Of a stretch of 59,731 bases of DNA, positions 9,798-18,310 are shown in pieces. The position numbers were made by a program, and so were the translations under genes. The stretch spans positions 1 to 59,731 of the forward strand of contig NZ_JTAM01000017.1 in assembly GCF_000812565.1 (NCBI RefSeq). The letters are read 5' to 3'. Position 1 is the stretch's first letter. Every line of letters starts with the position of its first letter. The notes under the pieces are model-generated. The model searched no databases, was not told where the DNA came from, and saw only the letters and a list, made by a program, of their open reading frames with translations. Source of the stretch: Flammeovirga sp. OC4. GTDB lineage: Bacteria > Bacteroidota > Bacteroidia > Cytophagales > Flammeovirgaceae.

Positions 9798-10838
9798 ATG
9801 GAGAAAATGTACACTTATATATTGATAATTTTATCCTACTACCTTATTCAAGGGTGTTCTGCTGTAGAGCAGAAGAAGGATATCAGTGTACAGGCCATTC
9901 CTAATGTGATTATTACTACCGATATCAATAATGAATCATTTTCGACTACTGATGAACATGCCTTAATTTACTTATTATGGCATCTAAATAATGTTAGACT
10001 TCAATCAGTAGTAATGGAGGGATTTAACATTTATGGAGAAAAGAAATTGCAAAGCATCTTAAAATGTTATGCTGAAGATTTCCATAATCCATCACATTCT
10101 TTCCAAGAAAATAACTTTCCAACACCTAACGCCATCCAACAACTTATAGTAAAAGGAGAGGATGCAGGTACGAAGAAAATCATACGCCTTTCAAGACAAA
10201 ATAGAGAAACACCTCTTTACATATTAGTCATGGGAAGTATGAAACCGATCAAAGAAGCATTATTTCTTGCTCCTGACATTGCTCAAAATATAAGAGTGAT
10301 TACTGTAGGAACGGGTATCAAGCCTCCTAATGAGGATGTTTGTGGAAATCTGAACTGGAACGGATGGGGAAGAACAGAAATCTTTGAAAGGTTTACAGAT
10401 TTATGGTGGATTGAGAACGATTGGGCATTTAAAGGAATGTCAGAGGGTAAGGAACCTACTGCATATTACAACAATGTCATTAACTACGGAGCCTTGGGAA
10501 AATATTTGACCGAGAGCAAAATACAAACAATAAACCTTGAGGAAGCCATTCCTATCATGTTTTTGATTGATTCTAATATCAATGTGAATCACCCAGAATT
10601 TGGAGGCTGGACCGGAAACTACATCAAACCGTTTCCGGTAGAGCGACCTAATTATTGGGTAGACAGAGCAAAGACCAAAAAATGGAATTATCGAAAACCT
10701 TGTAACTCCTGGGAGCTGGCGGATCAAGTGTTGGAAGAACGGAAACTGAATATCATCCTCAGACGAGGTGATATGTTTTCTTCCCTATTGTCTAAACTAA
10801 ACAAACTTTATTCTCCAGCAGCAAGGGAGAATAGTTAA
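9798..10838 (+). CDS. DUF1593 / nucleoside hydrolase-like lipoprotein
   Basis: A 346-residue lipoprotein (lipobox IQGC, Cys20). The N-terminal half matches the Sde182-type nucleoside-hydrolase-like domain (DUF1593). It shows the Asp-containing start IITTDINN, then TDEHALIYLLWHLNNVRLQSVVMEGF, the spot where the family has DD...LL...N...D..G. It also has LYILVMGSMKPIKEAL and the late EFGGWTGNYIKP with WVDRAKTKKWNYR. The family is often found in polysaccharide-degradation loci, but its substrate is not established. It is the first gene of the enzyme arm, 24 bp before the GH26 gene, so it is probably co-induced by mannan. Its cell-surface or periplasmic role here is unknown. Confidence 0.7.
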   Translation: MEKMYTYILIILSYYLIQGCSAVEQKKDISVQAIPNVIITTDINNESFSTTDEHALIYLLWHLNNVRLQSVVMEGFNIYGEKKLQSILKCYAEDFHNPSHSFQENNFPTPNAIQQLIVKGEDAGTKKIIRLSRQNRETPLYILVMGSMKPIKEALFLAPDIAQNIRVITVGTGIKPPNEDVCGNLNWNGWGRTEIFERFTDLWWIENDWAFKGMSEGKEPTAYYNNVINYGALGKYLTESKIQTINLEEAIPIMFLIDSNINVNHPEFGGWTGNYIKPFPVERPNYWVDRAKTKKWNYRKPCNSWELADQVLEERKLNIILRRGDMFSSLLSKLNKLYSPAARENS

Positions 10839-10861
10839 AGCATTTTTTAAATTATACTAAA

Positions 10862-11992
10862 ATGAAAAAGATTTTACTTATTTCTTTTCTGTATGGTTTC
10901 TTCTCTATTGGAACTAACGCTACCAATACGAATGAAGATCCAAAACCGAATGATAAGAAAGCAACAAAAGCAACAATAGCGCTTTACCAACAATTAAATA
11001 GTGTTTCTCAAAACGGGCAGACCATTTTTGGACATCAGGATGACTTGGCTTATGGTTATCATTGGTGGGGCAATAATTCAGATGTCAAACAGGTCACTGG
11101 AGATTATCCTGGGCTTTATGGCTGGGATATGGGTGAAATTGGAAATGAAAAGAATTTAGATGGCGTGCTTTTCGAAGACATCAAAAAATACATAAAAGAA
11201 GCTTATGCTAGAGGAGGCGTGACTACTTTAAGCTGGCACATGATCAACTTAAAAGAACAATCAAGTTCTTGGGATACAACAAAGGTGGTACATGAGATGT
11301 TGAAAGGTGGAAAATACCATAAAGACTTTATCAAGAAGTTGGATTTATTCGCCGACTTTGTCAATGATTTGGAAATGAACGATGAGAAAATCCCGTTACT
11401 TTTCAGACCTTGGCACGAGCACAATGGTTCATGGTTTTGGTGGGGCGGTAAAAACGTTTCCATTGAAGATTACAAATCGCTTTGGCAGTTTACTGTGGAA
11501 TATTTAAGAGATAAAAAGAAGATCCATCATTTGATTTATGTGTACTCTACTGATGCTTTCCAAACGCAGGAGGAATACTTAGAAAGATACCCTGGTGATG
11601 AGTATGTTGATGTTTTAGGATTTGATGATTATGGTGCATTCAGATCATATGCAGATGAAGCAAGGGAACAATGGATCATCAATGAGCTGGAAATAGTAGC
11701 GAAACTAGCCGAAGAAAAAGGTAAAATTTGTGCATTCACTGAATCAGGTTTAGAAGCAGTGACAGATGATACGTTCTTCACCAAAAAATTATTACCAAAA
11801 TTGAATCACAATAAATGGACGAAAAAAGCCGCTTATGTGATGCTTTGGAGAAACGCCAACTACCAAAAAGAGCAGAGAGATCATTTCTATGTACCTTATA
11901 AAGGACATTCTTCTGCTAAAGACTTTATCCAATTTACGGAAGACCCTAGTATCCTCTTAGAGTCTGACTTTATGAAAATGAAAGAGAATTAA
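10862..11992 (+). CDS. GH26 beta-mannanase (probable mannobiose-releasing)
   Basis: A 376-residue secreted enzyme with an N-terminal signal peptide (about 1-20). The GH26 fold shows FGHQDDLAYGYHW near residue 57, the acid/base motif FRPWHEHNGSWFWWG (Glu186) and the nucleophile in FTESGLE (Glu294). No extra binding domains are present. There is no lipobox, so a periplasmic location is likely. In Bacteroides fragilis a GH26 mannanase, a GH130 phosphorylase and a 2-epimerase form one pathway. The same set occurs here in order, with a transporter between, so mannobiose is the likely product. That product specificity is inference. The next gene starts 14 bp after its stop. Confidence 0.93.
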   Translation: MKKILLISFLYGFFSIGTNATNTNEDPKPNDKKATKATIALYQQLNSVSQNGQTIFGHQDDLAYGYHWWGNNSDVKQVTGDYPGLYGWDMGEIGNEKNLDGVLFEDIKKYIKEAYARGGVTTLSWHMINLKEQSSSWDTTKVVHEMLKGGKYHKDFIKKLDLFADFVNDLEMNDEKIPLLFRPWHEHNGSWFWWGGKNVSIEDYKSLWQFTVEYLRDKKKIHHLIYVYSTDAFQTQEEYLERYPGDEYVDVLGFDDYGAFRSYADEAREQWIINELEIVAKLAEEKGKICAFTESGLEAVTDDTFFTKKLLPKLNHNKWTKKAAYVMLWRNANYQKEQRDHFYVPYKGHSSAKDFIQFTEDPSILLESDFMKMKEN

Positions 11993-12006
11993 TCAACGAA
12001 CTCATT

Positions 12007-13890
12007 ATGCAACTCGAAACCTTAGATCTGATCATTATTGGGCTTTATCTGCTATCAACAGTAGTGATTGGTATTTATCTGAAAAAACAAGCCTCCAAAA
12101 ACATGGAATCGTATTTCCTTGGGGGCAACTCTTTGCCATGGTACATGTTGGGCTTGTCCAACGCTTCCGGAATGTTTGATATTTCGGGTACAATGTGGAT
12201 GGTGTACTTGTGCTTTGTATATGGATTGAAAAGCGTATGGATACCATGGTTATGGCCTGCTTTCAATCAGATTTTCTTAATGATTTATTTATCAATCTGG
12301 TTGAGAAGATCAAACGTACTGACTGGTGCGGAATGGATCAGAACTCGTTTTGGTGATGGTACAGGAGGAAAGCTATCACATATGGTAGTGGTGTTCTTTG
12401 CCATTTTAAGTTGCCTTGGTTTCTTGTCTTACGGATTTATTGGAATTGGTAAGTTCATCGAAATCTTCATTCCATGGTCGTATGTAGGACAGTTTATGCC
12501 ATTTGAACTAACGGCAGAGCAAGTACCTTACGCTTACGGTATTTTGTTCACTACAATTGCTACTTTTTATGTAGTAATGGGTGGTATGTTGTCCATTGTT
12601 TGGACAGACGTAATGCAGTTTGGAATCATGACCGTTTCCGCATTGGTGATTGGTGGTATTGCAATGTACCAAGTAGATGCAGAAACATTGATGGGCATGG
12701 TACCAGAAGGATGGGACTCTCCATTATTCAATTATGATTTGGATATGGATTGGTCGGCTTACATTCCTTCCGTAAATGAAAAGATGGAAAGCGATGGATT
12801 TACACCTTTCTCTATCTTCTTTATGATGATGTTGTTCAAAGGATTCTTCGCATCGATGGCAGGTCCAGCACCGAACTTTGATATGCAGAAAATCTTATCC
12901 ACAAAGTCACCAAAAGAAGCGGCAAAAATGAGTGGTTTTGTATCGGCGGTAATGTTCTTGCCACGATACTTGATGATTGGTGGTTTCACGATTTTAGCGG
13001 TGGTTTATTTCAGCGGAGACATCAATCAGGTGGGCAGTGGTTTTGATTTTGAAAACATCTTACCAATGGCCATCAAGGAATTCGTGCCATCAGGTTTGAT
13101 GGGCTTATTATTGGCAGGTTTATTAGCGGCCTTTATGTCCACTTTCGCATCAACCGTCAACGCTGCACCTGCTTACTTAGTCAACGATATTTACTTAAGA
13201 TATATCAATCCAAAAGCCAGTGGAAAGCTACAAATGAGAGCAAGTTATATCATCTCGGCAGCCGTAGTGGTAATCAGTACTGTTATTGGATTATATGTTG
13301 AAAATATTAATTCTGTATTACAGTGGATTGTATCTGCACTTTACGGTGGATATATCGCAGCCAACTTCTTGAAGTGGCATTGGTGGAGATTCAATGGTCA
13401 TGGTTTCTTCTGGGGAATGGCAGCAGGTATTGCCGCTTCAATGATCTTCCCATTAGTATTTAAAGAAACCTTGGAACTGTATTACTTCCCGCTATTATTT
13501 GCAGTATCATTAATTGGTTCGGTAGCAGGTACATTATTGACAAAACCTACAGAGGAAAAGACATTAATGAACTTCTACAAAACGGTAAGGCCTTGGGGAT
13601 TCTGGGGACCAATCAAACGTAAAGTGATGGCGAAAGATCCAAACTTCGAAGGAAACAAAGATTTCAAAAAAGATATGTTCAATGTAGTGATCGGTATCGT
13701 ATGGCAGTCAATGCTGACATTACTTCCACTTTACATCGTCATCAAAGAAGAAATGGGCATTCTTTCAACAGCTGCCATATTGATCATTACCACTTTAATC
13801 TTAAAGAAAAATTGGTACGACAAACTACCGGAAGAACCACAAAAAGTGCCGGAAAGTATTGAAGATAAGAATTTAGTAGAGGCGAATTAG
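12007..13890 (+). CDS. Sodium:solute symporter (SSS family), probable mannobiose importer
   Basis: A 627-residue inner-membrane protein with about 13-14 hydrophobic helices. The N-terminus shows the family pattern LDLIIIGLYLLSTVVIGIYL, then SYFLGGNSLPWYMLGLSNASGMFDI. Later it has GLLLAGLLAAFMSTFASTVNA, the conserved SSS motif near helix 8. Family members couple Na+ entry to uptake of sugars or other solutes. It lies between the GH26 gene and the GH130/epimerase pair. The inferred substrate is therefore the mannobiose made in the periplasm, taking the place that an MFS importer has in other Bacteroidota mannan loci. It is followed by nested-palindrome repeat A. Confidence 0.93.
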   Translation: MQLETLDLIIIGLYLLSTVVIGIYLKKQASKNMESYFLGGNSLPWYMLGLSNASGMFDISGTMWMVYLCFVYGLKSVWIPWLWPAFNQIFLMIYLSIWLRRSNVLTGAEWIRTRFGDGTGGKLSHMVVVFFAILSCLGFLSYGFIGIGKFIEIFIPWSYVGQFMPFELTAEQVPYAYGILFTTIATFYVVMGGMLSIVWTDVMQFGIMTVSALVIGGIAMYQVDAETLMGMVPEGWDSPLFNYDLDMDWSAYIPSVNEKMESDGFTPFSIFFMMMLFKGFFASMAGPAPNFDMQKILSTKSPKEAAKMSGFVSAVMFLPRYLMIGGFTILAVVYFSGDINQVGSGFDFENILPMAIKEFVPSGLMGLLLAGLLAAFMSTFASTVNAAPAYLVNDIYLRYINPKASGKLQMRASYIISAAVVVISTVIGLYVENINSVLQWIVSALYGGYIAANFLKWHWWRFNGHGFFWGMAAGIAASMIFPLVFKETLELYYFPLLFAVSLIGSVAGTLLTKPTEEKTLMNFYKTVRPWGFWGPIKRKVMAKDPNFEGNKDFKKDMFNVVIGIVWQSMLTLLPLYIVIKEEMGILSTAAILIITTLILKKNWYDKLPEEPQKVPESIEDKNLVEAN

Positions 13891-13920
13891 ATGAACAGAC
13901 AGGCAACGTAGAACTATACA

Positions 13921-14024
13921 TTGGCGAAGTCTCCTGACTTCGAAATACATATTGGTTTGATGATTCGAAGTCGGGAGACTTCGCCAATGCCCATCACAAG
14001 TGACGCCTAACGGCTTAACACTTG
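13921..14024. repeat. Nested intergenic palindrome, copy A (partial)
   Basis: A 24-bp inverted repeat (13921-13944 with 13964-13987, starting TTGGCGAAG) with one change that is a G-U pair in RNA. It is followed by a second hairpin, CAAGTG...CACTTG (13997-14024). The left CAAGTG hairpin present in copies B and C is missing here. It lies in the gap between the symporter and GH130 genes of one operon. Confidence 0.9.
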
Positions 14025-14076
14025 CGATATAAAAAGTTACATATAAAAGAGACAAAAAGAAATAAAGAATAATACA

Positions 14077-15285
14077 ATGAACTTTAAAGAGAAATTAACC
14101 GGATTAATTGAAAAACAAGAAGCATTATTAAGTAAAACAAATCAACCTACAGATGCTTACAATGGTATTTTTACTAAATACGAAAACCCTATACTTACAG
14201 CAGACCATACCCCATTATATTGGAGGTTTGATTTAAACGAAACGTCAAACCCTCATCTTCAAGAACGTATTGGTATGAATGCCACTTTCAATGCCGGAGC
14301 CATTCGTTTTAATGGAAAATATGTATTGATGGTAAGAGTAGAAGGTGTGGATAGAAAGTCATTTTTTGCAGTAGCAGAAAGCGATAATGGTATTGACAAC
14401 TTCCGTTTTTGGGATAAGCCTGTATTAATGCCGGAAACAGAAGAACCTGATACAAATGTGTACGACATGCGTCTAACACAGCACGAAGATGGCTGGATCT
14501 ATGGTATTTTCTGTACAGAAAGAAAAGACCCTAATGTTCCAGCAGGCGACACATCTTCAGCTGTAGCGGCAGCAGGAATTGTTCGTACAAAAGACTTGGT
14601 GAACTTCGAACGTCTTCCCGATTTAATTTCTTACTCAGGTCAACAAAGAAATGTGGTATTGCATCCGGAATTTGTAGACGGAAAATACGCTTTATACACT
14701 AGACCTCAAGACGGGTTTATTGACACAGGTTCAGGCGGAGGAATCGCATGGGGATTGACAGATTCGATGGAGAAAGCGGAAGTGAAAGAGGAAAGAGTGA
14801 TTGAGCCAAAAATCTATCATACGATCAAAGAAGTGAAAAATGGCCAAGGTCCCGCACCGATCAAAACTTCAGAGGGATGGTTGCATTTGGCACACGGTGT
14901 AAGAAATACTGCAGCAGGACTTCGTTACGTACTTTATATGTTCATGACTTCACTAGAAGATCCGACAAAAGTAACACATCGTCCAGCCGGTCATTTCATC
15001 GCTCCATTGGGTGACGAAAGAGTAGGTGACGTTTCTAACGTAGCCTTTGCCAACGGATGGATTGCCGATGAGAGTGGTGAAGTAAAAATCTACTATGCAT
15101 CATCAGATACAAGAATGCATGTAGCGACATCAACAATTGATCAACTGGTGGATTACTGCAAAAACACACCAGAAGATGGTTATCGTTCGGTAACTTCAGT
15201 GCAGACCATTCATGATATGGTAGAGAAAAATGAAAAGATGATAGAGGAATTGGGACTTACAATTCCAAACAGACAAACAGTTTAA
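14077..15285 (+). CDS. GH130 4-O-beta-D-mannosyl-D-glucose phosphorylase
   Basis: A 402-residue cytoplasmic protein without a signal peptide, fitting GH130 subfamily 1. The five-bladed propeller carries [20 protein letters not shown] and the catalytic Asp in NVYDMRLT (Asp130). It also has [37 protein letters not shown] and [11 protein letters not shown]. The enzyme uses phosphate to split beta-1,4-mannosylglucose into mannose 1-phosphate and glucose. The epimerase that makes its substrate is encoded next. Length equals that of characterised mannosylglucose phosphorylases. Mannosyl-mannose phosphorylase activity cannot be excluded, but the adjacent epimerase favours the mannosylglucose route. 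Confidence 0.92.
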   Translation: MNFKEKLTGLIEKQEALLSKTNQPTDAYNGIFTKYENPILTADHTPLYWRFDLNETSNPHLQERIGMNATFNAGAIRFNGKYVLMVRVEGVDRKSFFAVAESDNGIDNFRFWDKPVLMPETEEPDTNVYDMRLTQHEDGWIYGIFCTERKDPNVPAGDTSSAVAAAGIVRTKDLVNFERLPDLISYSGQQRNVVLHPEFVDGKYALYTRPQDGFIDTGSGGGIAWGLTDSMEKAEVKEERVIEPKIYHTIKEVKNGQGPAPIKTSEGWLHLAHGVRNTAAGLRYVLYMFMTSLEDPTKVTHRPAGHFIAPLGDERVGDVSNVAFANGWIADESGEVKIYYASSDTRMHVATSTIDQLVDYCKNTPEDGYRSVTSVQTIHDMVEKNEKMIEELGLTIPNRQTV

Positions 15286-15326
15286 AGTAAGAGTGAAGTA
15301 CCAAAATAAAGGGTGCAAAATAGTAG

Positions 15327-15378
15327 TGTGATTCGCGTAAAGTAGGGACGTTTTATTAAAACGTCCTCACGAATCACA
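15327..15378. repeat. Two-level inverted repeat between GH130 and epimerase genes
   Basis: Outer arms TGTGATTCG (15327-15335) and CGAATCACA (15370-15378) enclose a 10-bp hairpin (15346-15355 with 15357-15366, GGACGTTTTA). It has the same outer-plus-inner design as the other palindromes of this operon but is unrelated in sequence. It could be a partial terminator or an mRNA-stabilising structure. Confidence 0.75.
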
Positions 15379-15499
15379 ACACAACCCCTCTTATTTTGAA
15401 TGCATTTTCTGAAAAACATTTAGTAGAGAGTATGGAGAGGGGAGAGATTTTTTTGACTCTTCCTTCTTTCTTCAAACAAGCCATAAATTTTTGATAAAA

Positions 15500-16708
15500 A
15501 TGATAGACTCGTTCAAAACAGCATTAGAGAAAGAATTGACAGACGGAATATTAAAATATTGGTCAGAACAAACCATAGATCACAAGAATGGAGGGTTTTA
15601 TGGTCAGATTTCCTATGATAATAAAGTAAATGCAGAAGCGGACAAAGGTGCCATTATGCATGCTAGAATTTTATGGACTTTTGCTTCAGCATACCGTCAG
15701 TTGGGAGATCAAAAATACTTGGAGATTTGCGATTATGCTTATGCGTATATCAAAGCAAATTTCTTAGATGAGAAAAATGGAGGCGTGTTTTGGATGGTCG
15801 ATTATTTGGGAAATAAAGTAGATGGAAAGAAGCAGATTTATGCGAATGCTTTTGTGATCTATGCTTTTTCAGAATATGCGATGGCCAAAGGAATTGTTGA
15901 GCCATTGGAATTGGCTTTAAATATTTTCCAAGACATCGAAGAACATTCTTTTGATCAAGAATTGAATGGTTATTTTGAAGCGTATACAGAGGAGTGGGTG
16001 TTGATGGAAGACCTACGATTAAGTGAGAAAGACAAGAACGAAAAGAAAACAAACAATACACATTTACATATTTTAGAAGCCTATACCACATTATACATCG
16101 CTACAAAAAATCAAAAAGTAGGACAGCAACTTCGTAACCTGATTGAATTATTCTTGGATAAAATCTTAGACACCGATACTTATCACTTTAAACTTTTCTT
16201 TGATGAAAAATGGACACTGAAATCAGATGAAATCAGCTATGGTCATGATATTGAAGGGGCTTGGCTGATTCAGGAAGCGGCAGTAGCATTGGGTGATGAT
16301 GCACTTTTGGAGAAAGTAAAAGAAGTGGCAGTAAAAATTGCGGAAGTGACTTTAGCAGAAGGCATAGCAGAAGACGGAGCAATTGTCAATGAAGGTGATC
16401 CTTCAGGAATTACAGACACGGACAGACATTGGTGGCCACAAATTGAGGCCATGGTAGGCTTTATCAATGCCTATGAAAACTCAGAGAATGAAGTGTATTT
16501 GCAAGCGGCGCATCGACTATGGAAATACACAGAAGCTCATTTAATCAATAAGGAATTTGGTGAATGGTGGTGGAGAGTAGACGAAAACAATATTCCAAAT
16601 TTAGAAGAAGATAAAGTGGGTCCTTGGAAAGCACCTTACCATAACGGCAGGGCTTGTATTGAAGGCATTAAACGATTAGAAAAAATACAGCAGGTACAAA
16701 CAACATAA
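15500..16708 (+). CDS. Cellobiose 2-epimerase (mannobiose 2-epimerase)
   Basis: A 402-residue cytoplasmic member of the N-acylglucosamine/cellobiose 2-epimerase family, an (alpha/alpha)6 barrel. Family residues are visible: MHARILWTFASAYR (Arg56), GHDIEGAWLIQEA (His249), DRHWWPQIEAM (His310) and YHNGRACIEGIKRL (His381). The two paired catalytic His expected for the family are among these. It converts beta-1,4-mannobiose to mannosylglucose, feeding the GH130 phosphorylase encoded upstream. The frame also opens at a TTG at 15491, but ATG at 15500 is chosen. A 214-bp gap with an inverted repeat separates it from the GH130 gene. Confidence 0.93.
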   Translation: MIDSFKTALEKELTDGILKYWSEQTIDHKNGGFYGQISYDNKVNAEADKGAIMHARILWTFASAYRQLGDQKYLEICDYAYAYIKANFLDEKNGGVFWMVDYLGNKVDGKKQIYANAFVIYAFSEYAMAKGIVEPLELALNIFQDIEEHSFDQELNGYFEAYTEEWVLMEDLRLSEKDKNEKKTNNTHLHILEAYTTLYIATKNQKVGQQLRNLIELFLDKILDTDTYHFKLFFDEKWTLKSDEISYGHDIEGAWLIQEAAVALGDDALLEKVKEVAVKIAEVTLAEGIAEDGAIVNEGDPSGITDTDRHWWPQIEAMVGFINAYENSENEVYLQAAHRLWKYTEAHLINKEFGEWWWRVDENNIPNLEEDKVGPWKAPYHNGRACIEGIKRLEKIQQVQTT

Positions 16709-16764
16709 ATACTAAAAAGGTAGAAGGATTAATTTTCGTGCAGTTAAAGAAATAAATTATATCT

Positions 16765-16905
16765 CAAGTGTTAAGCGGTAGCGTCACTTGGAACTATACA
16801 TTGGCGAAGTCTCCTGACTTCGAAATACACTTTGGTTTGTTGGTTCGAAGTCGTGAGACTTCGCCAAAGTTTCATCACAAGTGACGCCTAACGGCTTAAC
16901 ACTTG
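16765..16905. repeat. Nested intergenic palindrome, copy B
   Basis: Left hairpin 16765-16790 (CAAGTG...CACTTG) and right hairpin 16878-16905 are themselves inverted copies. Between them is the long 24-bp stem (16801-16824 with 16844-16867). The structure can fold either as three hairpins or as one nested cruciform. It lies between the epimerase and GH5_7 genes. Confidence 0.9.
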
Positions 16906-16961
16906 CGATATAAAAGTTTTAACTATGGTGTACAAACCTCCTACAAATCACTACTAAAAAC

Positions 16962-18308
16962 ATGAATGAAATGAAAAGATTAAATACACTATTACTATTT
17001 GTACTCTTATTGGGAGTATCATGTGTAAAGCAAACCACGGAGCAAAACAACTCCGCTAAAAACAACTTTGTAACCATAGAAAATGGAGCCTTAATGCTGA
17101 ATGGTCAACCTTACTATTTTATGGGTGCCAACTATTGGTACGGCATGAATATCGGTATGGAAAAATTAGGCGACCGTCAGCGTTTGATCAATGAATTGGA
17201 TCAAATGAAGGCAATGGGAATTACAAACTTGAGAATCTTGGCGTCTTCTGAGGGAGATGAAAGTCAAGCATTCCAAGTGCATCCAACAATGCAATCTGCT
17301 TCTGGGAAATACAATAGAGAAGTGCTAGAAGGGTTGGACTTTTTCTTAAATGAAATGGGAAAGAGAGAGATGAAAGCGGTGATGGTATTGAACAACTTCT
17401 GGACTTGGTCTGGCGGTATGCCTCAGTACTTGTTATGGGCAGGAAAAGGAGAAGTACCTTATCCTCAAATTTCTCAAGAATGGAGCAAGTTCACGGATTA
17501 TTCAAAGCAGTTTTATGCCAATGAAAAAGCCTCTAAAATGTTTGAAGATCATTTGAAAGTCTTGATTACGAGAACAAATACAGTTTCAGGAGTAAAATAT
17601 ACAGAAGATCCTACTATCATGTCTTGGCAATTGGGTAATGAGCCAAGAGGATACAGCGAAGTGGAAGAGTACCACAAGTGGATTGCTAAAACTTCAGCTT
17701 TAATTAAAGAATTAGATCCAAATCACTTAGTGTCAATTGGTTCAGAAGGAGATTCTCCAGGGCCTGATGCTGGGATTAATCTTTTGAAAGACAGTGATGT
17801 AAAAGATATTGATTACGTAACGATTCACATTTGGGCTCAAAATTGGGGATGGTATGATCCAGCAAAGCCTGAAGAGAAGTTTGATGAGACGAAGAAAAAA
17901 GTAAGAGAATATTTATACAAGCATGTAAATGATGCAAAGGCATTAGGAAAACCTGCTGTTTTAGAAGAGTTTGGAATTGCCCGCGACAATGATGATTACT
18001 CACCAACTGCGACTACGGTTTGGAGAGACAAATATTACAGTTTTGTGTTTGATGAAGTGTACCAATTAGCCAAAGATAATGCTCCTATTTACGGGATGAA
18101 TTTCTGGGCTTACTCAGGAGAAGGAAGACCTCCAAGACCAAAGGAATTTTGGAAGAAGGGAGACAATTTCTTAGGAGACCCTCCACATGAACCACAAGGA
18201 TGGTATGGTGTATATGATAAAGACCAATCCACTATCCAAGTGATTGATGATTATGCAAAAAAAATGAACGGGTTAACATCAAAAGTGATCGCTGATAACG
18301 CTCAATAA
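16962..18308 (+). CDS. GH5 subfamily 7-type beta-mannanase lipoprotein
   Basis: A 448-residue lipoprotein (lipobox GVSC, Cys21). The catalytic domain spans about 36-435 and follows the GH5_7 pattern. It shows FMGANYWYGMN near 53, MGITNLRILASSEG, VLNNFWTWSGGMPQYLLW, the acid/base in WQLGNEPRG (Glu227), TIHIWAQNWGW, and the nucleophile in VLEEFG (Glu336). GH5_7 enzymes are endo-beta-1,4-mannanases. The lipid anchor suggests location at the outer-membrane surface or in the periplasm. It is followed after 2 bp by the sulfatase gene, so the two are translationally close and likely co-expressed. Confidence 0.9.
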   Translation: MNEMKRLNTLLLFVLLLGVSCVKQTTEQNNSAKNNFVTIENGALMLNGQPYYFMGANYWYGMNIGMEKLGDRQRLINELDQMKAMGITNLRILASSEGDESQAFQVHPTMQSASGKYNREVLEGLDFFLNEMGKREMKAVMVLNNFWTWSGGMPQYLLWAGKGEVPYPQISQEWSKFTDYSKQFYANEKASKMFEDHLKVLITRTNTVSGVKYTEDPTIMSWQLGNEPRGYSEVEEYHKWIAKTSALIKELDPNHLVSIGSEGDSPGPDAGINLLKDSDVKDIDYVTIHIWAQNWGWYDPAKPEEKFDETKKKVREYLYKHVNDAKALGKPAVLEEFGIARDNDDYSPTATTVWRDKYYSFVFDEVYQLAKDNAPIYGMNFWAYSGEGRPPRPKEFWKKGDNFLGDPPHEPQGWYGVYDKDQSTIQVIDDYAKKMNGLTSKVIADNAQ

Positions 18309-18310
18309 CC

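Noticed and set aside
15491-15499. TTG start for the 2-epimerase
   Set aside because: The ATG at 15500 fits the family N-terminus and the three extra codons add nothing.
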